27,824 nt of DNA, from positions 1-27,824 of the IMG/VR virus record IMGVR_UViG_3300030012_001584; one strand, written 5' to 3'. The notes beneath the pieces were generated by a model. It did no database searches, was not told the DNA's origin, and was given only the letters and a program-made list of their open reading frames with translations. The stretch's first letter is position 1; every line of letters begins with the position of its first letter. The DNA is from a virus. Below, in pieces: positions 22,536 to 27,693 of the stretch. A program made the position numbers and the translations under genes.

Positions 22536-22541
22536 ATTATA
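22536..22541 (-). promoter_or_regulatory. -10 box (TATAAT) for a leaderless transcript
   Basis: In minus-strand sense, TATAAT is followed by GTAAGC and then the ATG of the 50-aa gene. The start site would fall at about the A of ATG. No good -35 lies 16-18 nt upstream. It would drive the transglycosylase, SET and terminase genes. Confidence 0.45.
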
Positions 22542-22559
22542 AATCAACAATCAGTAATA

Positions 22560-22808
22560 TTATCCAATTTTATTTAAACATTTATGACAAGTAACTTGGT
22601 CTATATTTACATCAAGTGCTTTATGTTTGTAATAAGTTTGAAATACTGTTCCACAAATACCTACTGCTATAAAACAATGTGTATCTTCTTCAAAACTTGC
22701 ATTGTCTAAGATGTGCATTTTACCTGTTTGTCCATATCGTTCCCTGTAAGTTGTATGACTATAACTTCTTGCTTCTAACATTAAGTTGTTTTTGTATTTG
22801 TTGTCCAT
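22560..22808 (-). CDS. Small Cys-containing protein with VTCHKC motif, unknown
   Basis: With ATG 22808 the product is 82 aa: MDNKYKNNLMLEARSYSHTT, then GKMHILDN, HCFIAVGICGT and a terminal VTCHKCLNKIG. The layout of a GxxH strand, a C...CG knuckle and a late TCxxC is one I know from small actinobacterial and phage zinc proteins. TATATA lies 6 nt before this ATG, matching the next gene. ATG 22829 is an alternative. The frame is open back to a GTG at 22883, but that stretch is poly-A and contains the repeated operator, so I take it as non-coding. Confidence 0.6.
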   Translation of the reverse strand: MDNKYKNNLMLEARSYSHTTYRERYGQTGKMHILDNASFEEDTHCFIAVGICGTVFQTYYKHKALDVNIDQVTCHKCLNKIG

Positions 22809-22858
22809 ACTGTATATATACGAGTACATTTTGAGAATTTCCGCTTTTTTTTTATTTT

Positions 22859-22883
22859 TTTTATACTTTGTGAATATTTTCAC
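22859..22883 (-). promoter_or_regulatory. Palindromic operator, copy B (GTGAA-N4-TTCAC)
   Basis: This 25-bp segment matches copy A at 23176-23200 at 23 positions. The only two differences lie in the centre of the palindrome, as expected when half-sites are under selection and the spacer is free. It lies upstream of the gene at 22560-22808 and is followed by poly-A. A phage repressor or activator site is the likely role. Confidence 0.55.
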
Positions 22884-22891
22884 TAAGTAAG

Positions 22892-22913
22892 CTCAACCCC
22901 AAATGGAGTTGAA
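22892..22913 (-). terminator. Hairpin at the end of the 53-aa gene
   Basis: In the minus-strand RNA a 9-bp stem, UUCAACUCC with GGGGUUGAG (two G-U pairs), closes on an AUUU loop and includes the stop region of the gene at 22893-23054. There is no U-run, so it may pause or stabilise the transcript ahead of operator copy B. Evidence is structural only. Confidence 0.35.
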
Positions 22914-23054
22914 CTTATTAATGTGTTTTTTGCAAGTGGGTTTTCTATGCCCACTAATTGTAAGATGGTTTTTTTTAGGGTTTAAAACCAACCCTTTGCA
23001 AATGTAGCAAAAGTATTTTTTGCAACAGTTGCAGTTTGAAAAGTCGTAAAACAT
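22893..23054 (-). CDS. 53-aa cysteine-rich protein, unknown
   Basis: The ATG 23054 is preceded by AAGGGG at 6-nt spacing. The product has a dense N-terminal Cys cluster (NCNCCKKYFCYICK, residues 7-20) and then NPKKNHLTISGHRKPTCKKHI with further His and Cys, enough for one or two zinc sites. It ends KFNSIWG. It is the only gene in the stretch 22884-23222, which is otherwise operators and AT-rich sequence. Small zinc proteins at such positions are often regulators or host-takeover factors. Nothing here identifies which. Confidence 0.55.
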   Translation of the reverse strand: MFYDFSNCNCCKKYFCYICKGLVLNPKKNHLTISGHRKPTCKKHINKFNSIWG

Positions 23055-23175
23055 ATTTTACCCCTTTTTAGCTGATACTTCCTTTTGTCCTCTTATTACC
23101 TTCTGTGCAACTTTTTTTGAAATTTCCGCCTATATTTATATTCTGTCTGAACTTTTTGCAAAATGGCGGTGTTAA

Positions 23176-23200
23176 TTTTATACTTTGTGAAATTTTTCAC
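23176..23200 (-). promoter_or_regulatory. Palindromic operator, copy A, overlapping a candidate promoter
   Basis: GTGAA-N4-TTCAC, extended to TGTGAAA...TTTCACA, falls between TTGTGA (-35-like) and TAAAAT (-10-like) with a 16-nt spacer in minus-strand sense. A protein bound here would block that promoter. It is repeated 317 bp downstream as copy B. It probably controls the 53-aa gene and what follows. Confidence 0.55.
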
Positions 23201-23202
23201 AA

Positions 23203-23224
23203 CGCCTAAGACTCGCCTAAGACT
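23203..23224 (-). repeat. Tandem 11-bp repeat (2 copies)
   Basis: Two perfect copies of AGTCTTAGGCG (minus strand) lie head to tail, starting within the stop codon of the metallophosphoesterase and ending 2 bp before operator copy A. They may be part of the regulatory region or a slippage product. Confidence 0.6.
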
Positions 23225-24434
23225 ATAAAATCTTTAAATTATCCCAACCATTTTCTGAAACTGTAAATGTAAGGATTCCATGAGAAGTAGTCAGACCCAT
23301 TCTTGCTTCTAGTTCTTTAGAAGTATCAAGAGATGGAGATTGAAACCATGTTCTTCCACGCTCAGTTAGAACTCTTAAATGATGATAATGACCAGTGACT
23401 AATATATCAGCAGAGCCAGAAGGTATTCTTGCATGACCCTGATTTTTCCACCAGTTCATAATTTTGTTCTCAATATTTCCACCACCACCAGTCATGTGAC
23501 CATGATAGAAAGTAAGTCTCTGCCCTTTTATATCAAGTGTAAGATAAAAGTCATTTGGGATAACAGTCTTGACATGCTTGTATCTTTCTCTTCCTTCTAT
23601 GATTTCTCCAATAATCTGAAATATTTGTGTATCAGAATTATCTAGTCTTGTTGTTGGAGTACTAGCTTTACCACTTCTTTGCTCTCCATGATTTCCGACT
23701 ACTGCCCCCAAAAAAATTTTTGGAGCTAATTTAAGTAAGCCATCTAATACTTCCATGACCATTTTTCTAGCAAGATGTTCTTGTTCTGTTCTGGTCAGCT
23801 CAATATTGAATGCTTGATGGTCGAAGAATCCATAACAATTCTCTATCAAGTCTCCTAATCCTATAATATAAATCTCATCTATTATCTGACCAGACTTGTT
23901 TAAATCTTTTATCTGCTTCTGAGCTTTCTTGATTCCATTCCTAATATAATCTATTGTCTCATCAGCTCCCCAGTCAGCGTTATATTCTGATTTACCAAAC
24001 TGAAAATCTGCACAAAAGAACATAAAAGCATGGTCTCCAGCAACTTGTGAAACCTTTACTGGCTTCTTTCTTGCTATCTGTCTTTCAAGTTTTCTTACAA
24101 ACTCGTTATGCTTAGGCTTCTTTCTTCTGATTGTAGCTTTGAAAGCATACATCTGAATAACTTCTCCGCCTTTAGCTTGGGCTTCCCATGTAGAAAATTT
24201 GATTCTATCTTCTTCAATATAAAATTCATCTGAGTTGTATCCCCAAGAATCTAAAAGCTCGTTAAATTTAAAGTTGTCTGACTGCGGTTGTACATGTGTA
24301 AGCTCTCCTACATTTGTGTTGTGGTCAAATTCGAGCTTGGGCTTCCACCCAGAAGGGTAGTAATTATTTCCTAAGTCAAGATTGTGTTTGACTTCTTGCT
24401 TATTCTGCGTAAGTTTTTTTGATTCTTTTGTCAT
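23223..24434 (-). CDS. Calcineurin-like metallophosphoesterase
   Basis: The product is 403 aa. The phosphoesterase domain occupies about 137-370: CADFQFGKS (141-149), GLGDLIEN (192-199), VVGNHGE (245-251), FYHGHMTG and VTGHYHH, together the metal ligands of the dinuclear family. Residues 60-105 (LLDSWGYNSDEFYIEEDRIKFSTWEA...YAFKATIRRK) match the N-terminal module I recall from actinophage metallophosphoesterases, which supports an actinobacterial host. Substrate is unknown; nucleic acid or nucleotide processing is usual for phage members. The ATG has no ribosome site and is preceded by a GAAC-N4-GTTC box, so it may be leaderless or very short-leader and damage- or repressor-regulated. Confidence 0.88.
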   Translation of the reverse strand: MTKESKKLTQNKQEVKHNLDLGNNYYPSGWKPKLEFDHNTNVGELTHVQPQSDNFKFNELLDSWGYNSDEFYIEEDRIKFSTWEAQAKGGEVIQMYAFKATIRRKKPKHNEFVRKLERQIARKKPVKVSQVAGDHAFMFFCADFQFGKSEYNADWGADETIDYIRNGIKKAQKQIKDLNKSGQIIDEIYIIGLGDLIENCYGFFDHQAFNIELTRTEQEHLARKMVMEVLDGLLKLAPKIFLGAVVGNHGEQRSGKASTPTTRLDNSDTQIFQIIGEIIEGRERYKHVKTVIPNDFYLTLDIKGQRLTFYHGHMTGGGGNIENKIMNWWKNQGHARIPSGSADILVTGHYHHLRVLTERGRTWFQSPSLDTSKELEARMGLTTSHGILTFTVSENGWDNLKIL

Positions 24435-24435
24435 A

Positions 24436-24447
24436 GAACACTTGTTC
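24436..24447 (-). promoter_or_regulatory. LexA/SOS-box-like palindrome GAAC-AAGT-GTTC
   Basis: The site sits two bases upstream of the metallophosphoesterase ATG and immediately downstream of a TATTAT (-10-like). GAAC-N4-GTTC is the core of Gram-positive and actinobacterial LexA boxes; the flanking TCGAAC side also matches. Binding here would block initiation at that promoter. A phage-encoded repressor with the same half-site is the alternative. Confidence 0.5.
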
Positions 24448-24498
24448 GATAATATTCTATCAACAATTTTCTATTGTTTTTCTGTTTTGGATATTTGT

Positions 24499-24615
24499 GG
24501 AGACATGAGTTAAGTGTTAAACATGGTTACCAATAATCACTTGCGTGACTGAAAGGAGTATCTCAACCAGTTCGGAGTTCTCTTCCGACTCTATTCTTAA
24601 CTCTTGTTAGTCTCC
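24499..24615 (-). ncRNA. 117-nt multibranched structured RNA candidate
   Basis: Starting 5 nt after the stop of the HTH_36 gene, the minus-strand RNA closes by GGAGAC/GUCUCC (6 bp) and GAGUUAAG/CUUAACUC (8 bp, perfect). Inside are AGUCGGA/UCCGAACU, UGGUU/AACCA, and AGUCAC-GCAA-GUGAUU with a GNRA tetraloop and a G-U pair that would be an A-C mismatch on the plus strand. These favour the minus-strand RNA. No coding frame of useful length crosses it. It could be an sRNA, a 3' element of the upstream gene, or a 5' element of the phosphoesterase gene. Confidence 0.55.
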
Positions 24616-24620
24616 ATATA

Positions 24621-25364
24621 TCATTTTGTTTTAGAAATTTCTAAACCACAAAATCGACATTTGTCTATGACATCTAAATCAATCATAGCATGACCTTCGA
24701 CTTCACAATCTCTGGGCTTTGGAATCTTCGCTACTTCTTCCCCCAGAAGAGACCAGTGCTTTACTAATGCGTATGGTGTAAGGGTCATACCCTTAAACAG
24801 CGTTTTGTACTGTGATACCCTGCTAGGAATCTCATCAGCTTTTGCACCAGCTTCTCTTAGTTGTTTGATGCATTTATTCCAACCAGCTCTCTCAACTTGA
24901 GTAGATGGTTGATAACCTATTGCATCTACCAGAGCACTCCATAGTTTTTTTCTATCTTCAAAGTTTTCTTCCAAAGAATGACTATGGTTATTTGACTCTA
25001 GTTTGTGGGTCACTGATGAACTTGGGCTAGTGTCATCTTTGACATGGGGTTGCTCATATATGAGCTCTTTGCTTCTCATTACTGTGTATAAGTTGGAAGT
25101 TTGCTCCCCAGTGGCTTTATCAAACCGCTTCTGCGACTTGATTGCACCAATAGCTTTTAGTTCCTTTAAACCACGCTTAATCGTGCTCTCAGACACATGT
25201 ATTCGCTCTGCTAGTGTCTTAATACTAGGAAAGCAAGTACCATCATCTTTGTCTGCATATCTGCATAAAACAGCATAGATTCTAACAGCTTGTGCTGATA
25301 TGGGTGCATCTATTACCCACTCTGGAACTATGCTGAAATATACATCAGACTTTATGTAATCCAT
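24621..25364 (-). CDS. HTH_36-type replication/regulatory protein
   Basis: The product is 247 aa. Residues 8-95 are a winged-helix domain: FSIVPEWVIDAPISAQAVRIYAVLCRYADKDDGTCFPSIKTLAERIHVSESTIKRGLKELKAIGAI, the pattern of HTH_36 domains found in phage and plasmid replication initiators. A Ser/His-rich linker (110-135) leads to a helical region 140-215 (LWSALVDAIGYQPSTQVERAGWNKCIKQLREAG), DnaD-like in spacing. C-x4-H...CRFC at the end could bind zinc. It probably binds the phage origin or recruits the helicase. ATG follows the previous stop directly (TAAATG). Confidence 0.7.
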   Translation of the reverse strand: MDYIKSDVYFSIVPEWVIDAPISAQAVRIYAVLCRYADKDDGTCFPSIKTLAERIHVSESTIKRGLKELKAIGAIKSQKRFDKATGEQTSNLYTVMRSKELIYEQPHVKDDTSPSSSVTHKLESNNHSHSLEENFEDRKKLWSALVDAIGYQPSTQVERAGWNKCIKQLREAGAKADEIPSRVSQYKTLFKGMTLTPYALVKHWSLLGEEVAKIPKPRDCEVEGHAMIDLDVIDKCRFCGLEISKTK

Positions 25365-25763
25365 TTAGAATGGAGCACTTAAGTCATCAATAGGGTCTTT
25401 GGCTTTTGGTTCATTCTTCTCTTTCTCATCTATTAAAGATTGTATAAGAGCTGATGCACCAACTCCAGATAGCCCATTATCAACTTTTGTTTTTGCAGAA
25501 TCAGATACAGACTTAGGAACTTCTTTTAACAACTTGTTAATGAAGTTAATCTGCTTGTCTGTTGCTAATCCAGAAGAATTACTTCTTCCGCCACTTGTAT
25601 TGTTAGCGTATGTATTTTCAAATCCATACTTCTCCCATAAGTGTTCTGCATATTTATCAGTCGCATCAAGTATCATCTTGACTTCAATCTTTCCAGCAAC
25701 AGCTAAATCGATTGCTCCTTTGAATGCTACTTGTGCAACAATAGCTTTATCTTTACTATTCAT
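25365..25763 (-). CDS. Replication/recombination-associated protein with SSB-like acidic tail
   Basis: The product is 132 aa. Residues 1-48 are helical (AIVAQVAFKGAIDLAVAGKIEVKMILDATDKYAEHLWEKYGFE). A Gly/Ser/Asn-rich linker follows, then ATDKQINFINKLLKEV (67-82), a motif found in phage single-strand binding and recombination proteins. The C-terminus is DPIDDLSAPF, an acidic segment ending in Pro-Phe, as in bacterial SSB tips that recruit replication proteins. There is no OB fold evident. It could be an SSB-interacting mimic or an annealing cofactor. GGAGAAAGAATAT precedes the ATG. Confidence 0.6.
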   Translation of the reverse strand: MNSKDKAIVAQVAFKGAIDLAVAGKIEVKMILDATDKYAEHLWEKYGFENTYANNTSGGRSNSSGLATDKQINFINKLLKEVPKSVSDSAKTKVDNGLSGVGASALIQSLIDEKEKNEPKAKDPIDDLSAPF

Positions 25764-25980
25764 ATATTCTTTCTCCTTTATTTGTATTTAGTTCAGAAAA
25801 GATTTTGTCATACTTTTCTTTGTATGCTTCTGGATAAGTATTAAGTCTTATGACTTTCATATATTCTTTAGTCCAGATTCTTCTCTTTTCACTTTTTTTT
25901 AATTTTGGATAGAGCATTACTTTTTCTTCATTAGTAAGTAATGCCCATATTCTCCAGTGACTTATCTTTCTTCTTTTCAT
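25756..25980 (-). CDS. 74-aa basic protein, unknown
   Basis: MKRRKISHWRIWALLTNEEKVMLYPKLKKSEKRRIWTKEYMKVIRL is strongly basic, with Trp and Lys repeats and likely helices, followed by NTYPEAYKEKYDKIFSELN. It overlaps both neighbours by a few bases (ATGA upstream). It could bind DNA. I know no family. Confidence 0.6.
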   Translation of the reverse strand: MKRRKISHWRIWALLTNEEKVMLYPKLKKSEKRRIWTKEYMKVIRLNTYPEAYKEKYDKIFSELNTNKGERIYE

Positions 25981-26270
25981 GTCGAGACCAATCGTAATTG
26001 GTTTCTCTTCACATCATCATCTGGTGCTGAGACCAAATAATAAAAGACAAGCCCTCTTTTCTTTGAAGGAAGAGTCTCAATAACATATCCTTCATTCCTT
26101 AAGTTGTGGATAGAAGTGCCGAATCTTGAATAGTTCAAATCATAAATGAACTCTCCATTAGATATTGGCTCACTATCTCTGTACTTTCTAAGTACATATT
26201 TAACTAAGTCATGCTTTGATTTAACAAAGTATGGAATAGCTTGACCACGAAAGTGAGATACAGTAATCAT
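25977..26270 (-). CDS. Winged-helix DNA-binding protein
   Basis: The 97-aa product has HDLVKYVLRKYRDSEPISNGEFIYDLNYSRFGTSIHNLRNEGYVIETLPSKKRGLVFYYLVS. A basic helix, a short turn, a recognition helix (SRFGTSIHNLRNEGY) and a beta wing (GLVFYYLV) match the small phage HTH domains of the HTH_39 kind. ATGA coupling ties it to the excisionase-like gene upstream. A role in early regulation or replication is likely. Confidence 0.65.
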   Translation of the reverse strand: MITVSHFRGQAIPYFVKSKHDLVKYVLRKYRDSEPISNGEFIYDLNYSRFGTSIHNLRNEGYVIETLPSKKRGLVFYYLVSAPDDDVKRNQLRLVST

Positions 26271-26497
26271 TTTGATAACCGACTCTTTGCTCTCGTGTCT
26301 ATTTTTGAAAGCACAAACTCATCTGAGTTTGCCCATTTCTTAATTGTCTGTTCAGTCCAGACTGGAGTCTTACCACCAGATACCAACCATTCTGGCTTTG
26401 GTAATCTGTTTGCATGATTCCATGATGCAATCAAAGCTCGGTCTAACCCAAGCAATGATGCAATTTCTTTTACTGACATTAAAATAATGTCACTCAT
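26267..26497 (-). CDS. Excisionase/MerR-type HTH protein
   Basis: I choose ATG 26497, preceded by AAAGGAGAAAT; an in-frame ATG 15 nt earlier lies inside that ribosome site. The 76-aa product reads MSVKEIASLLGLDRALIASWNHANRLPKPEWLVSGGKTPVWTEQTIKKWA. That is the excisionase/AlpA pattern of an HTH, a P-x-P turn, a hairpin (GGKTPVW) and a helix ending KKWA. It may regulate early transcription or, if the phage is temperate, excision; no integrase is in the window. It is the first gene after the structured RNA at 26523-26624. Confidence 0.75.
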   Translation of the reverse strand: MSDIILMSVKEIASLLGLDRALIASWNHANRLPKPEWLVSGGKTPVWTEQTIKKWANSDEFVLSKIDTRAKSRLSK

Positions 26498-26522
26498 ATT
26501 TCTCCTTTTCATAATTTATGTT

Positions 26523-26624
26523 GTTAAGCATGATGCCTAACCAGTAGGAGTTAGTACATGTTTGGGCTACAAAAGAACATGTATTAAGCGACTTCCAACT
26601 CCTACTGGCTATGCACCCATAGCC
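26523..26624 (-). ncRNA. Three-hairpin structured RNA (leader or small RNA)
   Basis: In minus-strand order: GGCUAUG-GGUG-CAUAGCC (7 bp, perfect); a long stem CCAGUAGGAGUU/AACUCCUACUGG (12 bp, perfect) capped by UACAUGUU/AACAUGUA (8 bp) with a 13-nt loop; then GUUAGGCA-UCA-UGCUUAAC (8 bp). One pair of the last hairpin is G-U in the minus strand and A-C in the plus, so minus is the favoured strand. It lies between a strong promoter and the ribosome site of the excisionase-like gene, so it is either that gene's leader or a separate RNA. Confidence 0.65.
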
Positions 26625-26628
26625 ATTT

Positions 26629-26657
26629 ATTATATCATTGATTAGTGATTGTGTAAT
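26629..26657 (-). promoter_or_regulatory. Promoter with perfect extended -10 (TG-A-TATAAT)
   Basis: Minus strand: ATTACA (-35-like, 4 of 6) at 26652-26657, a 17-nt spacer, then TATAAT at 26629-26634 with TG one base upstream. Initiation about 7 nt downstream would start transcripts at the first hairpin of the RNA at 26523-26624. It overlaps the end of the membrane-protein gene. Confidence 0.6.
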
Positions 26658-26863
26658 CCTATTTGCTTATCAGAAGCTCTGACAAATTTAGGAATACCAT
26701 CTTCATCTTGAAATAATTTAAGTTCTTCTTTTGCTAATCGTTTCTCTTTTATGTCGAGAATAAAAAAAGCAATACCAAAGAATCCAAGAAAGTAGCCACC
26801 AAAAACGATAGCAATCATTTCATGAAGTTCTTTAGCGTAGAACCATTCAGATAACATAGTCAT
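26642..26863 (-). CDS. Single-pass membrane protein, unknown
   Basis: The ATG 26863 follows GAAAGGAGAAAT; the frame is open 45 nt further but that lacks a ribosome site. The 73-aa product has a short N-terminal segment MTMLSEWFYAKELHE, a hydrophobic helix MIAIVFGGYFLGFFGIAFFIL at residues about 16-36 with Gly/Phe repeats, and a charged tail DIKEKRLAKEELKLF. It is preceded by an RNA element at 26889-26969 that is shared with the next gene upstream. Early membrane proteins in phages often act in superinfection exclusion or host inhibition, but nothing here proves it. Confidence 0.65.
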   Translation of the reverse strand: MTMLSEWFYAKELHEMIAIVFGGYFLGFFGIAFFILDIKEKRLAKEELKLFQDEDGIPKFVRASDKQIGLHNH

Positions 26864-26888
26864 ATTTCTCCTTTCATTTAGTTTAGAT

Positions 26889-26969
26889 AATGACCATAAA
26901 GCTCTCACTCACATGTGTAGATATTTATTTATAATAAATTAATTTGGCGAGTAAGAGCTTTAGCTCACT
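26889..26969 (-). ncRNA. Intergenic RNA element, copy 1 (covarying with 27505-27581)
   Basis: Minus-strand RNA: outer stem AGUGA/UCAUU, internal loop GC/UGG, then a 16-bp stem from UAAAGCUCUUAC to its complement with two G-U pairs, and an A/U-rich loop with AAUAAAUAU. The first two bases of the outer stem are the last two of the upstream stop codon (TAG). The second copy keeps the same frame, loop and placement with different stem bases. It precedes the ribosome site of the membrane-protein gene. Confidence 0.8.
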
Positions 26970-27471
26970 AGCTGTTTTCGATTTCAGCTATTTGACCATA
27001 TATTTTTTGCACTTCTGTTTTGTGTGCATCTTGTATTTCAGCAAGTTGTTTTTCTAAAGCAGTAATCGCTTTCTTCTTGCGATACTCTTCAACTTCTTTT
27101 CTTTTAGGATTATCAGTTGGTAGTTCTGTTACCGACAAAATTTCAACTTTGTTTCGGTGTCTGTGACTACTCCACTCAATAACCATTTGTTCAAGCTGAC
27201 CAGTAAGATACTCAATACCTAGTTCTTTAGATTGAACTTCGACAAGATACTTCAAGTATTCATCTGAAGATTCAATGTGCTTTGAACCAGTACAGTAGAA
27301 AGTATATTTTCTGTTCTTATGCTTTAGAACTTTCTCCCCACGAAATAACAATCTCCAACAAGCACCACATCTGAAAATGGATTTCTTTCCAGCTGGATTT
27401 AAAGTCACATGATAGAAGTCTGGTAAGTCTTCTAATTGTTCTTCTTTATTATTGGATATTTCTGTATTCAT
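26968..27471 (-). CDS. Cys-containing protein with C-terminal coiled coil, unknown
   Basis: The 167-aa product starts at ATG 27471 after GGAGTAAATT. Residues 20-62 read FYHVTLNPAGKKSIFRCGACWRLLFRGEKVLKHKNRKYTFYCTG. C-GAC plus a later Cys could make a zinc knuckle. Residues about 120-167 form a charged heptad-like helix (EEYRKKKAITALEKQLAEIQDAHKTEVQKIYGQIAEI). I recognise no family. It is preceded by RNA element copy 2 and followed by copy 1, which begins inside its stop codon. Confidence 0.7.
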   Translation of the reverse strand: MNTEISNNKEEQLEDLPDFYHVTLNPAGKKSIFRCGACWRLLFRGEKVLKHKNRKYTFYCTGSKHIESSDEYLKYLVEVQSKELGIEYLTGQLEQMVIEWSSHRHRNKVEILSVTELPTDNPKRKEVEEYRKKKAITALEKQLAEIQDAHKTEVQKIYGQIAEIENS

Positions 27472-27504
27472 AATTTACTCCATTCTAGTAATCATGTCTG
27501 ACAT

Positions 27505-27581
27505 AATTACCATAGAGCCCACCACTTTATATATTTATTAGTACATATACAAAAGGGTAATGTGATGAGCTCTAGCTAATT
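27505..27581 (-). ncRNA. Intergenic RNA element, copy 2 (covarying with 26889-26969)
   Basis: Minus-strand RNA: outer stem AAUUA/UAAUU, internal loop GC/UGG, 13-bp stem UAGAGCUCAUCAC/GUGGUGGGCUCUA with two G-U pairs, and an A/U-rich loop with AAUAAAUAU. As in copy 1, the outer stem starts at the second base of the upstream stop codon (TAA). The 3' side can instead pair with downstream CATGATTAC (27488-27510) in a 9-bp hairpin, so two exclusive folds are possible. Confidence 0.8.
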
Positions 27582-27693
27582 ACATACTCTTATATTTTAA
27601 GTAATCTTCGAGTCCAGCTTTAGTTCTAGGATTCATTGTATGAAACCCAGTCTTCTTCTTACTCTTAGCTTTCCTTCTTTGAGCACGATTCAT
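27580..27693 (-). CDS. 37-aa basic protein, unknown
   Basis: The frame starts ATG 27693, overlapping the upstream stop (ATGA), and ends at the TAA where RNA element copy 2 begins. The sequence MNRAQRRKAKSKKKTGFHTM then NPRTKAGLEDYLKYKSM is strongly basic in its first half. Such short basic proteins may bind nucleic acid. The function is unknown; coupling supports real translation. Confidence 0.55.
   Translation of the reverse strand: MNRAQRRKAKSKKKTGFHTMNPRTKAGLEDYLKYKSM

Noticed and set aside
22927-23162. Repeated TTTTTGCAA (22927, 23017, 23154) as replication iterons
   Set aside because: Spacing is irregular (90 and 137 bp), two copies fall inside Cys/Lys codons of the 53-aa gene, and the DNA is AT-rich; not enough to call an origin.
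23096-23200. A 34-codon frame starting at the GTG inside operator copy A (KNFTKYKIN...), similar at its start to the extended frame before 22829
   Set aside because: The similarity comes from the 25-bp operator repeat; neither GTG has a ribosome site and the changes follow palindrome logic, not codon logic.
24453-24478. Intrinsic terminator from the AACAAT...ATTGTT palindrome followed by T's on the plus strand
   Set aside because: The 6-bp AT-only stem is too weak and no plus-strand gene exists to terminate.
24499-24615. tRNA or tmRNA
   Set aside because: The closing stem is 6 bp plus an internal loop, with no T-arm consensus, no CCA-like end and no plausible anticodon arm.
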